The notes: generated by a model not told the origin, from the letters alone. Positions 50,677-60,520 are shown, counted from the first letter of the stretch. The stretch: 64,000 nucleotides of DNA from Ohtaekwangia sp036786105 (GCF_036786105.1 NZ_DAIQRQ010000017.1:1-64000), one strand, 5' to 3'. Program-made: numbers and translations.

Positions 50677-52077
50677 ATGCAATACAACGTCATTGTTATT
50701 GGCTCCGGCCCTGGTGGATATGTAGCAGCGATCCGTTCTGCTCAACTTGGATTTAAAACAGCCATCATTGAGAAATATGATACATTGGGAGGTACTTGTC
50801 TGAATGTAGGATGTATACCTTCGAAAGCATTGCTCGATTCTTCCGAGCATTTTGCGAATGCAAAAGAGCATTTTGCCGAGCATGGTATAGATATACCGAC
50901 ACCGAAAGTAAACTTTACGCAAATGATAAAGCGGAAAGGCGATGTGGTGAAATCCAATGTAGATGGTATCGCTTTTCTGATGAAAAAGAACAAGATCGAT
51001 GTTCACAAAGGCACAGGATCATTTGTTGACAAAAACACGATCAAGGTAACAGCGAAAGATGGTAAAGAAACCACGCTTACTGCCGATAAGGTAATTATAG
51101 CAACCGGCTCCAAGCCCACACCGCTTCCATTTGCTGCATTCGATAAAAAAAGAATCATATCCAGTACCGAAGCCCTCGAATTGAAAGAAGTACCGAAGCA
51201 CCTGATTGTGATTGGCGGAGGTGTAATTGGTATGGAGCTGGGTTCTGTATATGCGCGTATCGGTTCCAAGGTAACGGTAGTTGAATTTCTCGATAGTCTT
51301 ATTCCTACCATGGATGGTACGATGGGCAAAGAGCTTCAGCGCGTGGCAAAGAAGATGGGCATGGATATATACCTTGGTCATAAAGTTACTGCTGTTGAAA
51401 ACACCGGCAACGAGGTAATCGTAAAAGCGGAGCCGAAAAATGGTGGCAATGCACTGGAATTGAAAGGCGACTACTGCCTGGTAAGCATAGGACGCAGACC
51501 CTATACCGATGGCCTTGGCCTGGAGAAAGTGGGTATTGAAACGGTGAAAGGACAGATTCCGGTAGATGACCACCTGAAAACAAAAGTGGATAATATATAT
51601 GCCATTGGCGATGTGGTGCGTGGTGCTATGCTTGCACACAAAGCGGAGGAAGAAGGAGTATATGTAGCCGAGCAGCTTGCCGGCCAGAAGCCACACGTAA
51701 ATTATCTGCTTATTCCCGGTGTAGTATATACCTGGCCGGAAGTAGCCAGCGTAGGATATACTGAAGAGCAATTGAAACAGGCAGGCAGAGCGTATAAAGC
51801 AGGAAGCTTCCCCTATAAAGCACTGGGTCGCGCCCGCGCCAGCATGGATACCGATGGATTAGTAAAAGTACTGGCCGATAAACAGACGGATGAAATATTA
51901 GGAGTGCATATTATAGGTGCCCGCGCTGCTGATATGATCGCTGCCGGTGTAACCGCAATGGAATTCCGGGCATCGGCAGAAGATGTAGCGCGCATGTCGC
52001 ATGCACACCCTACCTATATGGAGGCCGTGAAGGAAGCATGTCTTGCTGCTACCGATAACAGGCCAATCCATCTATAA
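50677..52077 (+). CDS. lpdA: Dihydrolipoyl dehydrogenase (E3)
   Basis: E3 reoxidises the dihydrolipoyl groups of E2 with FAD and NAD+. The 466-residue protein has the FAD motif VIGSGPGGYVAAIRSAQLG, the redox disulfide in GGTCLNVGCIPSKALLDSSE, the NAD motif VIGGGVIGMELGSVYARIGS, YAIGDVVRGAMLAHKAEEEG, and the C-terminal His-Glu of HAHPTYMEAVKEA. All key residues are present. It closes the row sucA-sucB-DUF6452-DUF6048-lpdA, so the complete 2-oxoglutarate dehydrogenase complex is encoded here. A terminator follows. Confidence 0.97.
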   Translation: MQYNVIVIGSGPGGYVAAIRSAQLGFKTAIIEKYDTLGGTCLNVGCIPSKALLDSSEHFANAKEHFAEHGIDIPTPKVNFTQMIKRKGDVVKSNVDGIAFLMKKNKIDVHKGTGSFVDKNTIKVTAKDGKETTLTADKVIIATGSKPTPLPFAAFDKKRIISSTEALELKEVPKHLIVIGGGVIGMELGSVYARIGSKVTVVEFLDSLIPTMDGTMGKELQRVAKKMGMDIYLGHKVTAVENTGNEVIVKAEPKNGGNALELKGDYCLVSIGRRPYTDGLGLEKVGIETVKGQIPVDDHLKTKVDNIYAIGDVVRGAMLAHKAEEEGVYVAEQLAGQKPHVNYLLIPGVVYTWPEVASVGYTEEQLKQAGRAYKAGSFPYKALGRARASMDTDGLVKVLADKQTDEILGVHIIGARAADMIAAGVTAMEFRASAEDVARMSHAHPTYMEAVKEACLAATDNRPIHL

Positions 52078-52095
52078 AAAGTAAGAAATTACTGG

Positions 52096-52135
52096 AACGG
52101 CAGGCAGTATAATCTACCGCCTGTCGTTTTTATTT
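52096..52135 (+). terminator. Intrinsic terminator of lpdA
   Basis: AACGGCAGGC (52096-52105) pairs with GCCTGTCGTT (52119-52128) with one mismatch, and T-rich sequence follows (TTTTTATTTTAT). Confidence 0.82.
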
Positions 52136-52232
52136 TATATAAAGACCTCTATGAATGTTTTCAGCCCTGTAGCTGGTCTCGCTATCGTTGCAAGTTTCAG
52201 GCGATAACGAGGGACTGCAACCGTGCTTTAGT

Positions 52233-53393
52233 TTACGAAGCCTTCTGTAATCTATAGCGAATCAGCGCGCGACAGGCGATGGTCACTACGATCGGTATGA
52301 GCGAAATGTTTAATTTCTGGGGCAGGAAGGGCCACACCAGTAAAGTGATTACAGAAATTATACCGACTATCAGGCTATACTTTTTCAACCAGCCGGGCTG
52401 GCGTATCAATGCTATAGCAGCAACAATATTGGTTGGTAATGCCCACAGTATATTATAATTATAAGACGATTTGTGATCTGTAGCAAACCACAGAAAGATC
52501 AGCAATAACCCGATAAGGCCGGTGGCGGTAAATACCATAGCATCAAACCAGGTTGATAGCTTCTTTCGTCTCCAGTCTATCAATGTAAGGATAATGGCTA
52601 TAAGTGCAACGGCCGAAAAAACATACAACGGATGTGGCAATCCCTTCGGATCATCTTCTGGTCGGGATTCATATACAATGCGTTTCTCTTTCACCAAAGG
52701 CACCGGTATACCGTTGTGTGTGATCGTGGCATGATCGAATCCTGATTCAACATAATCGGGTAGAAACATATACTCATAAGGCGAAGCTTTACGGTCTATC
52801 TCAGAGCCGAGGCACACATCGATGCCCAAATCGCCCCAGGGTTGTTTGGCAAGGTACAGATCGGTAAGTTCGCGAATGCTGTAAGATGTTTTTATATATG
52901 TGCCATCAAACTTTACACTGTCACCCAGCGTGCGCAGAATGACGCCCGGCATTTTAGTGGCACAGTTATCAAAGAAATAATCGTAGCGGTATTGCTCGTT
53001 CTCAGGCAATGCGTTCCATTGCAGGTACTCGTATACTTTCTGTTTTTGAGCAGGCGTGAGGTTGAGCACTTGCTCGTGGATATAGCGGTTGTAGTATATA
53101 TACACATCGCGGAATCTCGGATATTCAAAAACACCCAGTTGATAGTACATGTATCCACGGGCAAAGTTGATGTAAAAATTAGGTTGATTAAAATTGAAAA
53201 CACCGTAGTTATACGCCTCATCAATCTGTTGTGCCGGATCGTACACACGGAAAGCGCTGTGCCCGAAAGCCGAGTATAATTCTCCCTGCCACGGCCCGAA
53301 AGTAATTACCGAAATAACAGCCTGGTCGGAGAGCCGGGATTGTGCACAGATAACAGATGGGATACAAAAGAGCAGGAACAGAAATTTTTTCAT
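52233..53393 (-). CDS. DUF4105 exported/membrane protein
   Basis: From the ATG at 53393 the product has 386 residues: a signal peptide (MKKFLFLLFCIPSVICAQ), the DUF4105 domain with TFGPWQGELYSAFGHSAFRV, INFARGYMYYQLGVFEYPRF and YRYDYFFDNCATKMPGVILR (the conserved His and Cys of this family), then four C-terminal hydrophobic segments (VFSAVALIAIILTLID onward). The His-Cys pattern hints at an NlpC/P60-like hydrolase relation, which is inference. Upstream ATGs at 53420 and 53492 are less likely. It is divergent from the radical SAM gene. Confidence 0.82.
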   Translation of the reverse strand: MKKFLFLLFCIPSVICAQSRLSDQAVISVITFGPWQGELYSAFGHSAFRVYDPAQQIDEAYNYGVFNFNQPNFYINFARGYMYYQLGVFEYPRFRDVYIYYNRYIHEQVLNLTPAQKQKVYEYLQWNALPENEQYRYDYFFDNCATKMPGVILRTLGDSVKFDGTYIKTSYSIRELTDLYLAKQPWGDLGIDVCLGSEIDRKASPYEYMFLPDYVESGFDHATITHNGIPVPLVKEKRIVYESRPEDDPKGLPHPLYVFSAVALIAIILTLIDWRRKKLSTWFDAMVFTATGLIGLLLIFLWFATDHKSSYNYNILWALPTNIVAAIALIRQPGWLKKYSLIVGIISVITLLVWPFLPQKLNISLIPIVVTIACRALIRYRLQKAS

Positions 53394-53463
53394 GAGGAAA
53401 CGAGTGGTTTTCAAAGCCATAAATGAATTTCGAAAGATAACCACATTACCATAATCCAACCGA

Positions 53464-53471
53464 TACTTTTG
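53464..53471 (+). promoter_or_regulatory. -7 promoter box of the radical SAM gene
   Basis: TACTTTTG matches TAnnTTTG, 19 bp before the ATG at 53491. No good -33 TTG is visible. Confidence 0.45.
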
Positions 53472-53490
53472 GACAGTATCTTGCACCATC

Positions 53491-54513
53491 ATGATGCGTG
53501 CGTGGAAAGATCAGTTGAATTTTGCCTCCGGCCTTACATCCAGGCGGATGTGGAACGCAGCGCAGATATTTTCCAGCTATCACTGGTCGCAATACACAGG
53601 ATCTGCGGTTATTCAGGGCATGCCTGTCAGCATATCGTTTGAACCGACTACTTCGTGTAACCTGCGTTGCCCCGAGTGCCCCAGCGGGCTCAGATCGTTT
53701 ACACGGCCTACGGGTATGTTGCAGCAACCGTTGTTTCAGCAAGTGATCGATCAGCTTGCCCCTACACTTAGTTACCTTACTTTTTACTTTCAGGGCGAGC
53801 CGTATTTGCATCCGCAATTTCTGGACATGGTGCAATACGCAGCCGAACGAAAGATATATACGGCAACATCAACCAATGCACACTATCTGAAGGATGAAAA
53901 TGCCCGGCTTACCGTAGCGTCAGGTTTAGATCGCCTGATTATTTCTATTGACGGCACCACGCAGGATACATATCAATCCTATCGAGTAGGAGGAAGCCTG
54001 GATAAAGTGATCGAAGGCACACGCAATATTCTGGCGTGGAAAAAGAAACTCAAATCGCTTACGCCACACGTTATCTTTCAGTTTTTGGTGGTGAAGCCGA
54101 ATGAACATCAGATACCCGAAGTATATGCGCTTGCAAAAGAATTAGGTGTTGATCAGGTAGTGCTCAAGACTGCGCAGATATATGATTACGAACAAGGTTC
54201 TGATCTTATACCCTTGCAGGAAAAATATTCGCGCTATCGTAAGTTGAATGATGGCACATATACCATCAAGAACAGACTTGATAATCATTGCTGGAAGATG
54301 TGGCACAGTTGTGTGATTACGTGGGATGGTAAAGTAGTGCCGTGTTGTTTTGATAAAGATGCGCACCATGTGTTGGGCGATCTCACAAAAGATTCATTCG
54401 AATCGATCTGGAAAGGAAAAGACTATCAGAATTTCAGAGCAGCGTTGCTCCGGTCGAGAAGCGAAATAGAGATTTGCAGAAATTGTACAGAAGGTACAAA
54501 AGTGTGGGTATAG
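53491..54513 (+). CDS. Radical SAM/SPASM domain protein
   Basis: The 340-residue protein (or 339 from the second of two adjacent ATGs) has the radical SAM cluster motif CNLRCPEC (C56, C60, C63) after SISFEPTTS, the SAM-binding FYFQGEPYLHP, and a C-terminal SPASM region with CWKMWHSCVITWDGKVVPCC and EICRNC. Such enzymes use a 5'-deoxyadenosyl radical; SPASM members modify peptides or proteins or act in cofactor or lipid pathways. No precursor peptide gene is evident, though a small Cys-rich protein is encoded 1 bp away on the other strand. The substrate is unknown. Confidence 0.9.
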   Translation: MMRAWKDQLNFASGLTSRRMWNAAQIFSSYHWSQYTGSAVIQGMPVSISFEPTTSCNLRCPECPSGLRSFTRPTGMLQQPLFQQVIDQLAPTLSYLTFYFQGEPYLHPQFLDMVQYAAERKIYTATSTNAHYLKDENARLTVASGLDRLIISIDGTTQDTYQSYRVGGSLDKVIEGTRNILAWKKKLKSLTPHVIFQFLVVKPNEHQIPEVYALAKELGVDQVVLKTAQIYDYEQGSDLIPLQEKYSRYRKLNDGTYTIKNRLDNHCWKMWHSCVITWDGKVVPCCFDKDAHHVLGDLTKDSFESIWKGKDYQNFRAALLRSRSEIEICRNCTEGTKVWV

Positions 54514-54514
54514 A

Positions 54515-54694
54515 TCAGAAGCCCTTTTCTTTCATTTGCTTTTCAATCTTGGCAAAGTCGAGCGAAGAAGCAGCACCACATTTACCACAACCCGATTCGC
54601 ATGCCGATTTGGCTTTAAGATTACGATAAAGCATACGCCCCACATAAAAGAGAGCGGCCAGAAACACCAGGGCTACAATCGCATTCTGAATCAT
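54515..54694 (-). CDS. Small Cys-rich single-pass membrane protein (FeoB-associated type)
   Basis: A 59-residue product: MIQNAIVALVFLAALFYVGR forms one membrane helix, followed by a basic patch (MLYRNLKAKS) and the cysteine motif ACESGCGKCGAA, then a charged helix. The layout matches FeoB_associated (PF12669) proteins, which are usually next to feoB; no feoB is nearby here. The cysteines (C32, C36, C39) may bind metal or a cluster (inference). Convergent with the radical SAM gene, 1 bp apart. Its size hides it from normal length filters. Confidence 0.75.
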   Translation of the reverse strand: MIQNAIVALVFLAALFYVGRMLYRNLKAKSACESGCGKCGAASSLDFAKIEKQMKEKGF

Positions 54695-54897
54695 ATCGCA
54701 AGATACTTATACTTCAGAGAACTCTACACACATCGCGAAGGTTCCACAACGCCCATTAAATGTCCGCAGCCGGACGAGCACTTACAGATCCGTACAAGCA
54801 ACATTTCGCATAGGCTTCAAAAACCGCATGTTTTATACATAATCCGGTATGGCACGATGTTGAAAGAAGGACGATGGGCCCTGAAAATCTAATAACT

Positions 54898-57306
54898 ATG
54901 TTTAAAAATTATCTTAAAACCGCCATCCGAAACCTGCTGCGCAATAAAGGCATTGCTGTTATCAACCTGGCAGGACTTACCCTGGGCATAGCGTGTAGCC
55001 TGGTGTTGTTTCTGATGGTGCTGTATATGAGCAGCTACGATAATTTTCAATCGAAGCGCGACCGTATATACCGCGTGGTGAATAAATGGCAAGGTAACAA
55101 TGGTATTGAATATCAGTCTGGTGTGCCGGCTGTATTGCCTGATGCATTTCGTACTGATTTCCCTGAAGCTGAACAAGTAGTATTTATTTCAAAAGGCAGA
55201 AGCTCGCTTGTATCTATACCCGAACGAAACGGTGAGTACAAAAAGTACCAGGAAGATGAAGGTATAGCCTACACAGAGCCATCGTATTTTAAAGTATTTG
55301 ATCGCCCTATACTTTCCGGCAATGCCGATAAAGCGCTGGACGAACCCAACGAGGCAATTGTAGCCGCATCGTGGGCTAAAAAATATTTCGGTAAAGAAGA
55401 TGTCGTTGGCGAAGTATTAAAGTACGATGACCAGGAGTATCGCGTAACAGCTGTGATGGAAGATGCTCCATCCAATACTGATTTTCCGTTTCATTTGCTG
55501 CTCTCTTACAGCACCATAAAAAAAGCTCGTGATGAAAGCAGATGGACGAGCATCTGGAGTGGTGAGCATTGTTACTTTTTGTTAAAGGAGCAAGAGTTGA
55601 TCGCACATGTGGAAAGACGCATGCCTGCATTCTCCAAAAAATATCTGGGTAATGATAATTCAGAGGCTAAATCAGAATTTTTTGTAGTGCCTTTAACTAC
55701 GATACATTTTGACGATCGCTTTGAAACCTATTCTGAAAGTACTGTAACGCGCAGCACACTTATGGGCTTTGCTGCCATTGGGTTGATATTAATCATTACG
55801 GCATGCATCAACTTTATAAATCTTTCTACAGCGGAAGCGATCAAACGATCGAAAGAAGTGGGCATTCGAAAATCACTTGGAAGTACACGTGCCCAGTTAG
55901 TGCGACAGTTTCTAGGTGAGACCACACTGGTTACACTTACCGCAGTGATATTGGCACTGGCCATGACACAACTCACCCTCGGTTTTGTAAATCCGTTTAT
56001 GAAATTGAATCTGACGCTTGATTTTACAAATGGCGCCTTATGGGTATTCCTGCTTTCTGTTACCGCTGTGGTGTCCATATTATCAGGGCTATATCCTGCG
56101 TTTGTTGTATCGGGTTATAAACCTGTGCTGGCATTGAAGAACCTGATCACCAATAAAAATTCATCAGGCTATATTTTGCGCAGAGGTTTGGTAGTACTGC
56201 AGTTCTGTATATCGCAGGTACTCATTATCGGTACCATTGTTATCGTAAACCAGATACGATACTCGCAAACCAAAGAATTAGGCTTTGCAAAAGATGCCAT
56301 CATTATAGCACCCATCCCTGAAAAAGAACAACCCAATGCCCCTGGTGCCGGTGTGAGCAAGATGCGTACACTGCGTGATGAATTGGCACGTGTGCCTGGT
56401 GTTATAACAACCAGCCTGGCGAGTGCCCCGCCATCGTACGGCCATGTATCAAGTACCGATTTTCGTGTGCAGGGTGCCGACAAGTCATACGAAACACAGG
56501 TAAAACAGATCGATGGCAATTATCTGGATTTATATAAGATCGAATTGCTGGAAGGACAGAACGTACAAGACCTCGATACGGCCAACGGATTTTTGGTGAA
56601 CGAGCGACTGGCCCAGATTGCCGGCTTCAACAACCCCACTGATATGATCGGAAAAGTTGTCAAGCTATGGGGTAAAGATCTTCCCGTGGTAGGTATCGTA
56701 AAGAATTTTCATACCATGTCGTTACATGAGCCTATCGAAGCCACCATGCTCTTTAACCGCATCAGAAATTATGAAACGCTGGCAATAAAAGTAGATATGC
56801 GCCAGGCACAAAACGTGATTAACGCACTAAAAACAAAATGGGAAGCCACCTATCCGGAACATTTATTTGAGTATCAGTTTCTCGATGAAAATATAGGAGA
56901 GTTCTACGAAGGTGAACAACGCTTGTCGGTATTGCTTACAGCATTTACTTCCATGGCTATATTTATTGGTTGCCTGGGCCTGTTTGGTTTAGCCACGTTT
57001 ATGGCTAACCAAAAAACAAAGGAGATCGGTGTAAGAAAAGTGCTGGGAGCATCTGTAGAAAGCATTGTGCTCATGTTCTCGAAGGAGTATATAAAGCTCA
57101 TCCTGTTGGGCTTTCTGTTTGCAGCACCACTTGGCTGGTTTGTAATGAATATGTTCCTGGAAAAATTTGTGTACAAAATTGAACTGGGCCCCGCTATATT
57201 TCTGCTTACACTGGGAGCTACATTACTTATTGCCATGCTTACCGTAGGTTATAAATCCGTTCGCGCAGCCACCGTTAACCCCGTAAACGCCCTGCGCTCC
57301 GAGTAG
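54898..57306 (+). CDS. MacB/FtsX-type ABC transporter permease (no ATPase fused)
   Basis: From the ATG at 54898 (MFKNYLKTAIRNLLRNKGIA) the product has 802 residues with the same plan as the gene at 37159-39606: N-terminal helix, MacB_PCD domain, FtsX module with AEAIKRSKEVGIRKSLGSTR, second MacB_PCD domain, second FtsX module with QKTKEIGVRKVLGASVESIV. No ATPase gene is nearby. The two share this architecture but are distinct paralogues. A perfect terminator follows. Cargo unknown. Confidence 0.92.
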   Translation: MFKNYLKTAIRNLLRNKGIAVINLAGLTLGIACSLVLFLMVLYMSSYDNFQSKRDRIYRVVNKWQGNNGIEYQSGVPAVLPDAFRTDFPEAEQVVFISKGRSSLVSIPERNGEYKKYQEDEGIAYTEPSYFKVFDRPILSGNADKALDEPNEAIVAASWAKKYFGKEDVVGEVLKYDDQEYRVTAVMEDAPSNTDFPFHLLLSYSTIKKARDESRWTSIWSGEHCYFLLKEQELIAHVERRMPAFSKKYLGNDNSEAKSEFFVVPLTTIHFDDRFETYSESTVTRSTLMGFAAIGLILIITACINFINLSTAEAIKRSKEVGIRKSLGSTRAQLVRQFLGETTLVTLTAVILALAMTQLTLGFVNPFMKLNLTLDFTNGALWVFLLSVTAVVSILSGLYPAFVVSGYKPVLALKNLITNKNSSGYILRRGLVVLQFCISQVLIIGTIVIVNQIRYSQTKELGFAKDAIIIAPIPEKEQPNAPGAGVSKMRTLRDELARVPGVITTSLASAPPSYGHVSSTDFRVQGADKSYETQVKQIDGNYLDLYKIELLEGQNVQDLDTANGFLVNERLAQIAGFNNPTDMIGKVVKLWGKDLPVVGIVKNFHTMSLHEPIEATMLFNRIRNYETLAIKVDMRQAQNVINALKTKWEATYPEHLFEYQFLDENIGEFYEGEQRLSVLLTAFTSMAIFIGCLGLFGLATFMANQKTKEIGVRKVLGASVESIVLMFSKEYIKLILLGFLFAAPLGWFVMNMFLEKFVYKIELGPAIFLLTLGATLLIAMLTVGYKSVRAATVNPVNALRSE

Positions 57307-57370
57307 TCTTTTAAAACTTTAACCCTTGAACTTTAAACTTATTTAACCATCCTTTCTCCTTCATACCTTG

Positions 57371-57400
57371 AAAAAGCCTTTAGAAATAAAGGCTTTTTTA
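57371..57400 (+). terminator. Intrinsic terminator after the FtsX-type permease
   Basis: AAAAAGCCTTTA (57371-57382) pairs perfectly with TAAAGGCTTTTT (57387-57398) over a GAAA tetraloop, flanked by A and T runs. Confidence 0.9.
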
Positions 57401-57521
57401 CATTTTTATGCGGTTTTTAGCGTCTTTAACCACTTGCTAAGAACAATTTGACAATTGCTCATTTCTAATCCCATTGTGTTAGAAATCTTCGTAAGTTGTA
57501 TATATTTCTACCCCCTCTTCT

Positions 57522-59282
57522 ATGAAACTCAAACAACAAATCACACTCCTGATTAGTCTGGCATTACTCGTGCCTTCCGTACTAATCAGTTCGATTGCTA
57601 TCTCCAAGATAAAATCACAAGTAACCAGCGACATCGAGTTTTATCGTGTGGATGAAATGAACAAACTCAAAATGTATATCAAACACATCACGGATATTGC
57701 CTATGGTGTTGTGGAAGTAAACTACAAGCAGATGCAGGATTCGCTGGCTTCGATTGATAGTACCGTATCCGCAGATGTTCTGAAAAAGCAAATGCTCGAT
57801 AAATGTCTGACTACACTATCTCAAATACGATTCGATAAGGGTGAGGGTTATTTTTGGGTAACGGATAACAAGTTACCTTACCCAACCATGCTGATGCATG
57901 CCGAAAAGAAAAATCTGAAGGGTGTTGTACTGGATGATCCCAAGCACAACGTAGAGCGCAACACCAACCGGAATATATACCAGGTTCGTTCCGAGCTTTG
58001 CAATGCCAAAGGCGAAGCGTATGTAGAATATAGCATGAAGAAGCCGGGTTCCAGTGAAGTAGTGAATAAGCTTTCGTATTCACGCTTGTATGCACCATTG
58101 GGCTGGATTATTTCCACCGGTTTTTATACCGATCATATTGAGCATTCCATCGCCGCCAAGGAAGCCGATGTAGCCAAACAGATTCGCCAGGTTTCGATTG
58201 CTATTGTAGGGATTACAATACTGATACTGGTTACGGGTTTAACGATATCTTTCTACTTCAGCACGCGCCTTACGCAGGCGATCATTACCATCAAAGAAAA
58301 ACTCGCGCAATTGGCGCGTGGTGAACAAACGGAAGAGGTGTCTTCATCTCGTAAAGATGAAGTGGGCGATATGACCACTTCACTCAATTCGCTGGTGAAA
58401 GGGCTGCGTAGCTATACTTCTTTTGCCAAAGAAATAGGTAAGGGCAACCTGGTGCAGACTTTTGAACCGCTCAGCAAGTCAGATATACTTGGCAACGAGT
58501 TGCTCGACATGCGCAACAACCTGAAGAAAGCTGCCGATGAAAAGAGCGTTCGTGATTGGGTGAATGAAGGCATGGCACAGATGGGCGAAGTATTGCGTGG
58601 ACACAGTGGCGATACCCGGGAGCTGGCGCACGAGATCATCAAATCGCTCATCAAGTATCTGAAGGCAAACCAGGGTGCATTGTTCCTGACGGTATTAGGC
58701 GATAGGGAAGAGGATGCATACCTGGAGCAGGCTGCAACGTACGCTTACGACCGGAAGAAATTCATGTCGAAAAAAGTAGAAATGGGAGAAGGCCTTGTGG
58801 GGCAATGTGTGTTGGAAAAGGCCACCATTCACATGGTTGATATTCCTAAAAATTATGTTGCTATCACATCTGGTTTGGGGGAAGCACTTCCTGAAACTAT
58901 ACTCATCGTTCCGCTGATCCATAATGAAGAGGTATATGGTGTGATTGAGATTGCATCCTTCAGCAGGTTGCGGCCCCACGAGATACGCTTTGTAGAGAAG
59001 GTAGCCGAAAGTATAGCAAGCACGGTATCAACAGTACAAATTAACGAGCGCACCAAGCGCTTGCTGGAACAAAGCCAGCAAATGGCGGAAGAGTTGAAAG
59101 CACAGGAAGAAGAGCTTCGTCAAAACCAGGAAGAGTTACAGGCTACACAAGAGCAAATGCGCAGACGCCAGGTTGAACTGGAACGCGAAAACGAAATGTT
59201 GAAGCGAGAAAAATCGGTGATCATCGAAACAAAAATGATTGGTCAGTTGCCTGCCGAAGCATGGACAAACAAAAGCTTTTAA
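57522..59282 (+). CDS. Cache-HAMP-GAF sensor protein without an output domain
   Basis: The 586-residue protein has a membrane helix (LLISLALLVPSVLISSIAIS), an extracytoplasmic single-Cache_2-like sensor (about 35-205, with GEGYFWVTDNKLPYPTMLMH and APLGWIISTGFYTDHIE), a second helix (VSIAIVGITILILVTGLTIS), a HAMP domain, a GAF domain (about 360-505, GLVGQCVLEKATIHMVDIPK) and a C-terminal coiled coil of Glu/Gln/Leu heptads. It has no His kinase, GGDEF or chemoreceptor signalling domain. It probably acts through a partner. The porin gene follows 24 bp downstream. Confidence 0.85.
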   Translation: MKLKQQITLLISLALLVPSVLISSIAISKIKSQVTSDIEFYRVDEMNKLKMYIKHITDIAYGVVEVNYKQMQDSLASIDSTVSADVLKKQMLDKCLTTLSQIRFDKGEGYFWVTDNKLPYPTMLMHAEKKNLKGVVLDDPKHNVERNTNRNIYQVRSELCNAKGEAYVEYSMKKPGSSEVVNKLSYSRLYAPLGWIISTGFYTDHIEHSIAAKEADVAKQIRQVSIAIVGITILILVTGLTISFYFSTRLTQAIITIKEKLAQLARGEQTEEVSSSRKDEVGDMTTSLNSLVKGLRSYTSFAKEIGKGNLVQTFEPLSKSDILGNELLDMRNNLKKAADEKSVRDWVNEGMAQMGEVLRGHSGDTRELAHEIIKSLIKYLKANQGALFLTVLGDREEDAYLEQAATYAYDRKKFMSKKVEMGEGLVGQCVLEKATIHMVDIPKNYVAITSGLGEALPETILIVPLIHNEEVYGVIEIASFSRLRPHEIRFVEKVAESIASTVSTVQINERTKRLLEQSQQMAEELKAQEEELRQNQEELQATQEQMRRRQVELERENEMLKREKSVIIETKMIGQLPAEAWTNKSF

Positions 59283-59306
59283 TGAAAAGAAAGACCTGCC
59301 TGCCCA

Positions 59307-60503
59307 ATGAAACGATCTTTTATAGCGCTTGCTTTTTTATTGCTCCATTGCCCGCTTCGTGCACAGGAAAATTATTGGATCAAGCCGGATAGTCTTTTCA
59401 AATATGTACAACCCGTAGCAAGTCTTCAATTCTGGAGTGCTTATACACAAGGTGAAAAAGCACAGCTTACTGCCAATGGCCCGATGGAAGCAGTGCAAAA
59501 TCGCCTGAACTTTTTTATCCGCAGGGCGCGCATTGGTTTTAAAGGCAAGCCCTATAAGAAACTGAATTACGTGCTGATGATCCAGTATGATAATATAGGG
59601 AAAGATAAATTCAGCGGTGTGCGTGGGTCAGCAAATACCGGTACACTGGGTATACTGGATGCCTATGCTACCTGGCGCCTCAGCAACAACGACATGGCTT
59701 CTGTAACACTTGGTTATTTTCACCCGCAGATCAGCCGCGAGTGTGTTACTGGCGACTTGCTTGTAAACTCGCTCGATAAATCGCCAACGCAAAGCTATAT
59801 ACGCCAGGATATTGATGGTAAAAGTTACGGACGTGCCACTGGTATAAACCTGGGTGGTATGACGGCCAAACATTTTGTTACGATCGATTACAACATTGGT
59901 ATATTCAGCAACAACACAACCTCTACACAATTTGCAGAAAGCACCGGGCGATATTGGAGTCCGCTGGTAGTAGATCGTGTAACGTTTACCATTGGCGATC
60001 CTGAAAAGAAAACGTATGCCATCAATTATGATGCAAACAATTACTACAGCAAACGCAAAGGTATAACCCTCGGTCTCAACAGCTCCATGCAAGGCAAGAC
60101 CGATATATTTACTGCTAACTATGCCGCTGGGTTTGATGTGCTCTTTAATTATAACAACTGGAACATTGATGGCGAGTGGATGTACATGGAGAGACATAAG
60201 GAAGGCCAGCGCCATGTTATGAAAGCTTCTCACATCCGGGCCGGGTATAACATTATTGTGAAGGATAAATACTTTCTGGAGCCTTGCGTGATGGTGGCAG
60301 CGTTTGATGGCGATGAAGGTGCACAATTCAGTGGCGAAGATCAGACGCTGGATGTCGGCTTGAATTGGTATCTCAACAAGAAGAATTGCAAGCTCAGCAT
60401 ACACTATATCGCTCAGAAAGGTCATGGCGATAACAACTATACCGATAATGCTACCTTTAAGAAAGGTGATTTTGCGGCCCTGGCATTGGTTGTGTTGATG
60501 TAA
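59307..60503 (+). CDS. Outer-membrane porin, OprP-like
   Basis: The 398-residue product has a signal peptide (MKRSFIALAFLLLHCPLRAQ) and a strand-rich mature part. It resembles phosphate-selective porins of the OprO/OprP type, with VQNRLNFFIRRARIGFKGKP, YVLMIQYDNIGKDKFS and GILDAYATWRLSN near the start, and ends in a hydrophobic LALVVLM strand. A sugar, phosphate or anion channel is plausible. It directly follows the Cache-HAMP-GAF gene, so the two are probably co-transcribed. Confidence 0.8.
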   Translation: MKRSFIALAFLLLHCPLRAQENYWIKPDSLFKYVQPVASLQFWSAYTQGEKAQLTANGPMEAVQNRLNFFIRRARIGFKGKPYKKLNYVLMIQYDNIGKDKFSGVRGSANTGTLGILDAYATWRLSNNDMASVTLGYFHPQISRECVTGDLLVNSLDKSPTQSYIRQDIDGKSYGRATGINLGGMTAKHFVTIDYNIGIFSNNTTSTQFAESTGRYWSPLVVDRVTFTIGDPEKKTYAINYDANNYYSKRKGITLGLNSSMQGKTDIFTANYAAGFDVLFNYNNWNIDGEWMYMERHKEGQRHVMKASHIRAGYNIIVKDKYFLEPCVMVAAFDGDEGAQFSGEDQTLDVGLNWYLNKKNCKLSIHYIAQKGHGDNNYTDNATFKKGDFAALALVVLM

Positions 60504-60520
60504 TTAAATTTTTAACAACA

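Noticed and set aside
54724..54804. A 26-codon minus-strand frame with CKCSSGCGHLMG
   Set aside because: Cys-rich and tempting next to the FeoB-associated-type gene, but very short, with a GTCCG/CGGAC hairpin that explains the GC-rich part; no support for translation.
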